The position numbers and the translations under genes are program-made. The notes under the pieces were generated by a model. It did not search any database and was not told the DNA's origin. It saw nothing but the letters and a program-made list of their open reading frames with translations. Of a DNA stretch of 6,828 nucleotides, positions 1 to 4,937 are shown one piece after another. Each line of letters begins with the position of its first letter. The stretch's first letter is position 1. The stretch is from assembly GCA_036477795.1 (NCBI GenBank), contig JAZGDL010000137.1, positions 1 to 6,828 on the forward strand, written 5' to 3'. This DNA is from JAZGDL01 sp036477795. GTDB lineage: Bacteria > Planctomycetota > Phycisphaerae > UBA1845.

Positions 1-56
1 TATGGCCTCTGTGATGAATAATTCCTCGCTTCCTGTTTTCCTTATTTTCCAACCGT

Positions 57-98
57 ATGAGGCCCACGGATGGGAATCCGTGGGCTTTGAGTTTGTTT
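57..98. terminator. Strong hairpin, probable intrinsic terminator downstream of the carbamate kinase gene
   Basis: A perfect 10-bp inverted repeat (GCCCACGGAT at 62-71 and ATCCGTGGGC at 76-85) encloses a 4-base loop. On the plus strand it is followed by TTTGAGTTTGTTT, a broken T-tract. On the minus strand the stem is followed by CTCATACGG with no U-run. It lies 38 bases past the carbamate kinase stop, so it probably ends the minus-strand operon, but the T-rich side fits better a plus-strand gene ending left of the window. It may serve convergent units in both directions. In bases 1-56 I see no supportable gene. Confidence 0.7.
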
Positions 99-123
99 GC
101 AGATGATGCGTTTCGTGACGTGA

Positions 124-1086
124 TTATCGGCGTGTGATGCGTGTGCCGCTTGTGCCGTCCAGTGCCTCGGTGAGCTTGTTCAGATCAGCGATGATCGCGA
201 CGGCTTCGGGTTGATCGGAGTTCGTGACGAAGTTGATCGCGGCTTCGATCTTCGGCTTCATCGACCCGGCGGCGAACTGACCCTCGTCGAGATACGCGCG
301 AGCCTGATCAACGGTGAGGTGCTCGACGGCCTTCTGATCGGGCTTGGCGAAATTGACGTACACATGTTCGACCGCGGTGAGGATGACAAGCGTCTGGGCT
401 TCGAGCCTGCCGGCCAGGAGGGCGGAAGTGTGATCCTTGTCAATGACGGCGGCGGCGCCGCGGTATTGGCCTGATTCATCCTGAATCACCGGGATCCCCC
501 CGCCGCCGCAGCATATCACCAGCTCATCGTCAGCGACAAGCCTACAGATAGTGGACAGTTCAAGAATCTGTTGCGGTTGAGGTGAGGGCACAATCCGCCG
601 GTACTGATTTTCACCAACTTTTGTGATGGTCCAGCCGTCGTTGACACGGTGGGACTCGGCCAGGTCCTTGTACATCGCCATGCCGATCGGCTTGGTGGGC
701 TGGGCAAAAGCCGGATCATCAGGATCAACGAGCACGGTGGTCACGACCGTGGTCACGTCCCGGTCCATGCCGCGCTGCCGCAGCGCATTCATCAGGCACT
801 GGCTGACCATGTAGCCCATCGCCCCCTGCGTGTCGGCCACGCAGACTTCCAGGGGCAGCGGATAGAGTTCGGACGAGGCGATCTCGACGCGACGCAGCAC
901 ATTACCGACCTGCGGCCCATTGCCGTGCGTGATGACGACACGGTGGCCTCGCTGAATGGCATCACAAAGCACCGCGGCGGTTTGACTGGTGTGCTCGAAC
1001 TGCTGCTGGATGTTGCCTTCCTCGCCGGGGGCGCTGATGGCATTACCGCCGAGTGCGATGACCACGGTTTGAAGGTTTTTTTTCAT
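124..1086 (-). CDS. arcC: Carbamate kinase (ArcC/YqeA family)
   Basis: The product is a 320-aa amino-acid-kinase-fold cytoplasmic enzyme that uses carbamoyl phosphate plus ADP to make ATP and carbamate, which breaks down to CO2 and NH3. From the chosen start I see the family motifs in order: ALGGNAI near residue 11, THGNGPQVG near 53, PTKPIG near 130, RRIVPSP near 163, GGGGIPVI near 194, IDKDHTSALLA near 215 and AGSMKPKIEA near 273. Length matches the family (about 310 aa). The ATG at 1086 was chosen because carbamate kinases start a few residues before the VIALGGNA strand; ATGs at 1101 and 1125 are in frame, and none has a strong ribosome binding site. It is the last gene of the minus-strand operon, after two carbamoyltransferases, which points to catabolic recovery of ATP. 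No arginine deiminase gene is nearby, so this is probably the YqeA context rather than the arginine deiminase pathway. Confidence 0.93.
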   Translation of the reverse strand: MKKNLQTVVIALGGNAISAPGEEGNIQQQFEHTSQTAAVLCDAIQRGHRVVITHGNGPQVGNVLRRVEIASSELYPLPLEVCVADTQGAMGYMVSQCLMNALRQRGMDRDVTTVVTTVLVDPDDPAFAQPTKPIGMAMYKDLAESHRVNDGWTITKVGENQYRRIVPSPQPQQILELSTICRLVADDELVICCGGGGIPVIQDESGQYRGAAAVIDKDHTSALLAGRLEAQTLVILTAVEHVYVNFAKPDQKAVEHLTVDQARAYLDEGQFAAGSMKPKIEAAINFVTNSDQPEAVAIIADLNKLTEALDGTSGTRITRR

Positions 1087-1107
1087 CTGTGAACGGAGCA
1101 TCGTCAC

Positions 1108-1125
1108 ATGGCCCTTTCGGGCCAT
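1108..1125 (-). promoter_or_regulatory. Intercistronic hairpin with GAAA tetraloop before carbamate kinase
   Basis: On the minus strand ATGGCCC-GAAA-GGGCCAT forms a perfect 7-bp stem closed by a GNRA-type tetraloop. It sits in the 70-base gap between the ygeW-like stop and the carbamate kinase start at 1086. The outermost ATG of the stem is itself an in-frame candidate start (1125), which would be buried in the stem. There is no U-run after it, so it is not an obvious terminator. It could stabilise or punctuate the polycistronic message, or limit translation of the kinase. Confidence 0.5.
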
Positions 1126-1156
1126 CGCTAAACGGTGATTACGATTGCCTTTTGAC

Positions 1157-2191
1157 TCAAAACGGCCGCTCGCGCATGGTGCTGGCCATGATCGCCTTGG
1201 CGGTGTGCAATCGGTTTTCCGCCTCCTGAAAGACGATGGATTGCGGTCCGTCGATCACGCTATCGGTCACCTCACAACCGCGGTCGGCAGGCAGGCAGTG
1301 CATGTACACCGCCGAGTCCTTGGCCAGCCGCATCCGGCGGTCATCACAAATCCAGTGCTTGTGTTTGTCGTTCATCGCCAGGCAGGCCCGCTCGATCTCG
1401 TTGATGGTGGCATCGTCGGTGGCGTCGCGCTTCTGGATCATGCGGTCGTAGGCGCCCCAGCTTTTGGGGTAGACGATATCGGCGTCGGCGAAGGCGTCGT
1501 CCATGCTGTCAACGACCTGGAATTGGGTGCCGGCCTGCTTGGCGTTTCGGCGGGCCGCGTCCAGCGTCCGATCCATCAGCTCGTACCCCGGCGGGTGGGC
1601 GAGTGTCACGTCCAGGCCGAATCGGGTCATCAACGTGATCAGCCCCTGCGCCACCGACAGCGGCCTGGCGTATGACGGGGCGTAGGCCCAGGTGACGGCG
1701 ATCTTCTTACCCGCAAGATCCTTGCCGAAGTGCTCGCGGATGGTCATCAGATCGGCAAGCGTCTGCGTCGGATGATCGACGTCACACTGCATGTTGATCA
1801 CCGGGACATCCGCCGCCTCGGCCACCTGGCGCAAGTAGGGGTTGCCCTGCTCCGGGATCAGATCGTGGCGGATCGCGATCCCGTGGCCCATGTTGCTGAG
1901 AATCTTGCCCGTGTCGTATCCGGTTTCACCATGTGCGATCTGCGTCAACTTGGAATCGAGGAAGTGAGCATGGGCGCCAAGCTGGGTGGCGCCGGCCTCG
2001 AAGGCGTTGCGCGTCCGCGTCGATTTGTCGAAGAAGAGCAAGAAAACCGTCTGGTTCGGCAGCAGCAACGCCGCCTCGCCCCGATGGAACTTGGCTTTGA
2101 GGTCGTCCGCCAGCGCCACCAGCTCGTTGATCTCGGCGACGGTGAAATCCTGCGTCTCGATATAGTCTCTGCCTTTGAGTGTCTGGCTCAT
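1157..2191 (-). CDS. ygeW: YgeW-type knotted carbamoyltransferase
   Basis: The 344-aa product belongs to the aspartate/ornithine carbamoyltransferase superfamily and resembles E. coli YgeW most closely as I remember it. The carbamoyl-phosphate signature STRTR is at residues 57-61, HPTQ at 140-143 and HCLPAD at 298-303. YgeW-like stretches are QIAHGET (84-90), AVTWAYAPSY (165-174), LMTRFGLDVTLAHP (187-200) and DIVYPKSW (238-245). The family forms trefoil-knotted trimers. It transfers a carbamoyl group between carbamoyl phosphate and an amino compound; in purine-linked clusters the reverse direction on a ureido amino acid is the likely role. The start lies only 4 bases after the pyrB-like stop, with GGAG 7 bases before the ATG inside the upstream gene, so the two are probably translationally coupled. 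The E. coli protein carries a longer C-terminal tail than this one. Naming it ornithine carbamoyltransferase would be a misannotation in my view. Confidence 0.85.
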   Translation of the reverse strand: MSQTLKGRDYIETQDFTVAEINELVALADDLKAKFHRGEAALLLPNQTVFLLFFDKSTRTRNAFEAGATQLGAHAHFLDSKLTQIAHGETGYDTGKILSNMGHGIAIRHDLIPEQGNPYLRQVAEAADVPVINMQCDVDHPTQTLADLMTIREHFGKDLAGKKIAVTWAYAPSYARPLSVAQGLITLMTRFGLDVTLAHPPGYELMDRTLDAARRNAKQAGTQFQVVDSMDDAFADADIVYPKSWGAYDRMIQKRDATDDATINEIERACLAMNDKHKHWICDDRRMRLAKDSAVYMHCLPADRGCEVTDSVIDGPQSIVFQEAENRLHTAKAIMASTMRERPF

Positions 2192-2195
2192 ACGA

Positions 2196-3149
2196 CTACT
2201 CCATCGCCCCGAGGATCAGCGACAGCAGCGCCATCCGCATCACCACGCCGTTGAACGCTTCCTCCCAGTAGCGAGCATGGTGGGTTTGATCCACGTCGGT
2301 GGGCAATTCGTCCATACGCGGCAGGGAATGGAGGATGATCGCATCGCGTTTGGCCTTATCCCTGAGCAGGTCCCGTGTCACCCGGTAGGCCTTGGGCGTC
2401 AGTCCTTTTTCCTCCGTCACTTCAACGCGCGATTGGGTGTAGTCGGCCTGAACCACCGGCTCCATGTAGATCACATCGGCGTCTGCGATCGCCTCCTCGG
2501 CGCTGGCGGCCTCACGGAAACGCAGCCCGCTGTCCCGCAGCTCCTGCTTGAATTCGTCCGTAAGCGACATGTCGGAGGGTGAAATAAACGTCGCCTCGAC
2601 GTCGAACTGCCTCAGGGCATAGCCGATCGAGTGCATGGTGCGCATCCGCATGTCCCCGATGCACATAAAGTGCAGGCCGTCGAGGGCGCCCTTCTCCTTC
2701 CAAATGGTGTAAAGGTCGGTCAGGACCTGGGTGGGATGCTCGCCCCAGCCGTCGCCGCAATTGATCACGGGCACGCTGGCCCACCGCGCCGCCTCGTGCG
2801 GAGCGCCCTGCTGATGATGACGCATGGCGATCACGTCGCCGTAGTATTCGAGCATGTGCACGGTATCCTTAATCGATTCCTGATAGAAATCGCCGGCACG
2901 GGTCATCTTGGCGTCGGAGAACCCCAGCACGTGGCCCCCCAGCCTGTGCATCGCGGCCTCCGTGGCCAGACGGGTGCGCGTGCTGGGCTGGTAGAACGCG
3001 GTCAGCAGCGTCTTGTTGGCAAGCAGGTCGCTGTTGCGACGGTTCCTGGCGATCGGAGCCAGCTCGTCGGCGACCTCGAACACGCGAAAGTACTCCGCTC
3101 GCTCCCAATCCTTCAACGAAAGAATGTCCCGGCCGATAAAACTTCTCAT
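2196..3149 (-). CDS. Aspartate carbamoyltransferase-family protein (PyrB-like) with altered amino-acid site
   Basis: The 317-aa product aligns over its whole length with the catalytic chain of aspartate carbamoyltransferase (family about 305-315 aa). Carbamoyl-phosphate residues are kept: STRTR at 56-60, Arg110 in MRH, His138 and Gln141 in HPTQ, Arg170 in the MRTMHS segment, and Leu-Pro at 276-277. The C-terminal LPTDVDQTHHARYWEEA region is clearly PyrB-like. By my hand alignment to E. coli PyrB the aspartate-binding residues are missing: Ser80 becomes Arg84, Lys83 becomes Asp87, Lys84 becomes Phe88 or Tyr89, and Arg229 becomes Pro231; Glu50 becomes Gln54. The start has a strong AAGGAG 7 bases upstream. 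It lies between a PLP enzyme and ygeW, away from any visible pyrimidine gene. I infer a different carbamoyl acceptor or donor, perhaps a ureido amino acid, rather than de novo pyrimidine synthesis. A database would probably call it PyrB. Confidence 0.85.
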   Translation of the reverse strand: MRSFIGRDILSLKDWERAEYFRVFEVADELAPIARNRRNSDLLANKTLLTAFYQPSTRTRLATEAAMHRLGGHVLGFSDAKMTRAGDFYQESIKDTVHMLEYYGDVIAMRHHQQGAPHEAARWASVPVINCGDGWGEHPTQVLTDLYTIWKEKGALDGLHFMCIGDMRMRTMHSIGYALRQFDVEATFISPSDMSLTDEFKQELRDSGLRFREAASAEEAIADADVIYMEPVVQADYTQSRVEVTEEKGLTPKAYRVTRDLLRDKAKRDAIILHSLPRMDELPTDVDQTHHARYWEEAFNGVVMRMALLSLILGAME

Positions 3150-3157
3150 TGTCTGGC

Positions 3158-3171
3158 TCCTTGGTCCTTGG
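3158..3171 (-). promoter_or_regulatory. Tandem ribosome binding site of the PyrB-like gene
   Basis: On the minus strand the 7-base unit CCAAGGA occurs twice head to tail, followed by G, giving CCAAGGACCAAGGAG before the ATG at 3149. The proximal copy supplies AAGGAG at 7-base spacing; the distal copy is too far to serve this ATG directly. This fixes the start of the gene well. Confidence 0.6.
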
Positions 3172-3213
3172 CAATCCGCAATTCAAAAATACCCAAACAG
3201 TCCAATGTACAGC

Positions 3214-3241
3214 ACTGAGCCTTGTCTGTCCACCGCTCAGT
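3214..3241. repeat. Inverted repeat in the gap between the PLP enzyme and PyrB-like genes
   Basis: ACTGAGC (3214-3220) and GCTCAGT (3235-3241) form a perfect 7-bp inverted repeat around a 14-base loop. It occupies the 101-base gap 3150-3250, starting 9 bases after the upstream stop in the direction of transcription. No U-run follows directly, so a terminator is unlikely; a processing or stabilising hairpin is possible. The gap holds no other gene. Confidence 0.4.
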
Positions 3242-3250
3242 TCCTGCACC

Positions 3251-4489
3251 TCATTCGGTCTGAAAAATCTCGCTGAGCCCTGCCGGGTCCGCAGAAACCA
3301 GCCGCGGCTCGCCAACGACCTTCATCACAGACGCAACATCCTTGAGGCCGCTGCCCGTGACCAGCAGCACGATGGTCCAGGCCGGGTCGATCCTGCCTTG
3401 CTCGGACGCTTTCTTGAGCCCGGCGTACGAAGCCACGCCGGCCGGCTCGCCGAAGACCCCCGAGCCCCGGGCAACCTCCGGGATCGCCGCGAGGATTTGC
3501 TCATCGCTGACCGTGATCCCGAACCCGCCGGATGCACGCACCGCCTGCACGGCCGCGGCACCGTCACGCGGCATGCTCACCGAAATCGAATCTGCAACGG
3601 TCTCGCCGGACACAGGCTTGATCGTCCCATCGCCCTCGAGCGCCCGGACCACGGCGGCGCTGCCTTCAGCCTGCACCGCCAGCAACCGCGGAAGCCGATC
3701 AATGAACCCGATCCGGTGGAAGTCCTCAAAGCCCTTCCACACGCCGCTGATAATGTTGCCGTCGCCCACCGGCACCACCACCAGGTCCGGCACCTCCCAG
3801 CCCATCTGCTCGCAGACCTCGAAGGAGACGGACTTCTTGCCCTCACGGGTGAAAGGGTTGTAGCCGGTGTTCCGGTTGTACCAGCCGAACTGTTTCGTGG
3901 CAGCCAGGCACAGGTCGAACGCCTGGTCATAGGTTCCGTCCACGGCAAGCACCTGTGCCCCGAAGGCCAGCAGTTGGGCAACCTTGGCGCGCGGGGCGGT
4001 GTGGGGAATGAAGATCCGGGTCCGGATGCCCATGGCCGCAGCGAGCACCCCAGTGGACGAAGCGGCATTGCCCGTCGAGGCACCGGTGACCAGGTCCCGC
4101 CCGATGTCCCGGGCCCGCACCAGGGCGATCGCACTGGCTCTATCCTTGAACGAGGCGCTGGGGTTGCGGCTGTCGTCCTTGATGTACAGGGAACTGAGCC
4201 CAAGCCGCTCTGCGAGCCGGGGAACGCGAAACAGCGGCGTCCAACCGACCGGTGGGGATTCAAGCTTCGTTGCCACCGGATACAACGGTGCGTAACGCCA
4301 GATCGAACGGTCCATATTCCCGGCTAGTTCATCCCTTGACCAGGCGCGTCGAATGGCATCGTAATCGTACTGTACCTGGAGGTTTGCCCCGCAGCTCTGG
4401 CACACGTAAACACTCTCGGTCAGAGCGCAGGTCTCGCCGCAGCCGACACAACGCAACCCGGTCACGTGATGAAGCCCACTGGTGGTCAT
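3251..4489 (-). CDS. Threonine synthase-family PLP-dependent enzyme (fold type II)
   Basis: The 412-aa product has an N-terminal zinc-ribbon-like motif (Cys14-x2-Cys17, Cys30-x2-Cys33) followed by a fold-type-II PLP domain. Lys115 in NPSASFKDRAS is the expected Schiff-base lysine. STGN at 138-141 and VPVGDGNIISG at 239-249 are the substrate/PLP-phosphate loops, and NPFTREGKKSVSFE at 211-224 is a threonine-synthase hallmark. The ATG at 4489 was chosen because GAGGA lies 7 bases upstream and the protein starts just before the zinc ribbon. Annotation would say threonine synthase (O-phosphohomoserine to threonine). The neighbours are two carbamoyltransferases, carbamate kinase and a molybdenum hydroxylase, with no homoserine gene in view. 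I infer a beta-elimination or deamination role on a diamino or ureido amino acid, filling the position YgeX (diaminopropionate ammonia-lyase, also fold type II) takes in E. coli. Family assignment is firm; the substrate is not known. Confidence 0.88.
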   Translation of the reverse strand: MTTSGLHHVTGLRCVGCGETCALTESVYVCQSCGANLQVQYDYDAIRRAWSRDELAGNMDRSIWRYAPLYPVATKLESPPVGWTPLFRVPRLAERLGLSSLYIKDDSRNPSASFKDRASAIALVRARDIGRDLVTGASTGNAASSTGVLAAAMGIRTRIFIPHTAPRAKVAQLLAFGAQVLAVDGTYDQAFDLCLAATKQFGWYNRNTGYNPFTREGKKSVSFEVCEQMGWEVPDLVVVPVGDGNIISGVWKGFEDFHRIGFIDRLPRLLAVQAEGSAAVVRALEGDGTIKPVSGETVADSISVSMPRDGAAAVQAVRASGGFGITVSDEQILAAIPEVARGSGVFGEPAGVASYAGLKKASEQGRIDPAWTIVLLVTGSGLKDVASVMKVVGEPRLVSADPAGLSEIFQTE

Positions 4490-4499
4490 GGCACAATCC

Positions 4500-4731
4500 T
4501 CATTCCGGTCTCGCCGGCATCGCGACTCCGATCTTGCCGCTGTGGACTTTGCCCTGGTCCGACGGGCCGACGTGCCCGACAAGATTGCCCATCTTGTCGG
4601 TCCGGATGCGGTCGATCACCGGGCCTTGCCGGGCGGACTCGGAGCCGATCGCAACCAGGTCGCGCCGGAAGCGAACTATCTTCATTCTCGTATTTCCGGG
4701 CACGGTCGAGGCAGGGATACATTGGGCGCAT
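4500..4731 (-). pseudogene. ygeY: Remnant of a ygeY-like M20 peptidase gene, frameshifted and internally deleted
   Basis: Two minus-strand frames together recall the start of YgeY as I remember it. From the ATG at 4731, LDRARKYE (4710-4687) matches the LEKAKDY segment. One extra base near 4677-4686 shifts the frame, after which VRFRRDLVAIGSES (4676-4635) matches the TRFLRDMVAIPSES segment with exact spacing across the shift. VIDRIR then matches VVHRIK at equal spacing, about 12 residues are missing, and DKMGNLVGHVG matches the DPMGNVLGYIG segment. The tail (PSDQGKVHSGKIG and on) cannot be placed with certainty. YgeY is about 400 aa; fewer than 80 codons remain and no metal-binding His/Asp/Glu motif is visible, so it should be inactive. 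Its TGA at 4502-4500 overlaps the ribosome binding site of the PLP-enzyme gene. A 61-codon open frame from the ATG at 4685 might still be translated. In E. coli ygeY neighbours ygeW and ygeX, which supports the assignment. Confidence 0.6.
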
Positions 4732-4740
4732 AGACCGTTC

Positions 4741-4768
4741 TTTATACCAGACGAAACCCGTCGAGCAA
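4741..4768 (-). promoter_or_regulatory. Candidate sigma70-type promoter for the minus-strand operon
   Basis: On the minus strand TGGTATAAA (4749-4741) is a good extended -10 element (TATAAA with TG one base upstream). TTGCTC at 4768-4763 is a weak -35 at 16-base spacing. Transcription would begin near 4734, almost at the ATG of the ygeY remnant (4731), and would give the PLP-enzyme gene a leader of about 245 bases. The call rests on motif match only. Confidence 0.4.
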
Positions 4769-4794
4769 AAGCCCGATAAATGCAACTTGGGCTT
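4769..4794. promoter_or_regulatory. Candidate operator dyad between the divergent promoters
   Basis: AAGCCC (4769-4774) and GGGCTT (4789-4794) form a 6-bp inverted repeat with 14 bases between them. The outer bases extend it loosely (GCAA on the left, TTGC on the right). The centre lies midway between the two proposed -35 elements, the usual place for a regulator that controls both directions. No regulator gene is in the window. Confidence 0.35.
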
Positions 4795-4821
4795 GCCAAA
4801 CGGGATCGGGCGTGCAATACT
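4793..4821 (+). promoter_or_regulatory. Candidate sigma70-type promoter for the xanthine dehydrogenase-like gene
   Basis: TTGCCA (4793-4798) matches the -35 consensus at five of six bases and is followed after exactly 17 bases by AATACT (4816-4821), a four-of-six -10. Transcription would start near 4828, leaving a leader of about 110 bases that contains the inverted repeat at 4877-4915. Motif-based only. Confidence 0.4.
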
Positions 4822-4876
4822 ATTAGGCGGTGGAAGGATAGCCCAACGCATCCTGGGCACAAGTTGGCCACCATTC

Positions 4877-4915
4877 AGCCGAGACGTAGATGCGACCGTC
4901 GTGCATGTCTCGGCT
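4877..4915 (+). promoter_or_regulatory. Leader hairpin or operator just upstream of the xdh-like ribosome binding site
   Basis: AGCCGAGAC (4877-4885) and GTCTCGGCT (4907-4915) are a perfect 9-bp inverted repeat. The 21-base interior contains a further ATGC/GCAT pairing, so the RNA could fold as a long interrupted stem. It ends 7 bases before the GGGAGG ribosome binding site (4923-4928). It could be a DNA operator or an RNA element that controls access to the ribosome site. I do not recognise it as a known riboswitch class, and no U-run follows it. Confidence 0.5.
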
Positions 4916-4937
4916 CGAATATGGGAGGCCTGCTGCG

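Noticed and set aside
124..3149. An arginine deiminase (arc) operon with ornithine carbamoyltransferase and carbamate kinase.
   Set aside because: No arginine deiminase or arginine/ornithine antiporter is present. The transferase next to the kinase has YgeW features rather than those of a catabolic ornithine carbamoyltransferase, and a second PyrB-like transferase is present.
2196..3149. A de novo pyrimidine operon based on a PyrB-like gene.
   Set aside because: No pyrI, pyrC, carAB or other pyrimidine gene is in view, and the aspartate-binding residues are replaced.
3149..4327. A 392-codon plus-strand open frame opposite the threonine-synthase-like gene.
   Set aside because: Its translation is rich in Arg, His, Pro and Gly without domain motifs, and the opposite strand carries a full PLP enzyme with a good ribosome site.
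4500..4874. A single intact 124-aa minus-strand protein starting at 4874.
   Set aside because: The first 60 residues resemble nothing and cross the divergent promoter region. Only the part from about 4685 recalls a known family, and its missing beginning is in another frame, so a remnant is the better reading.
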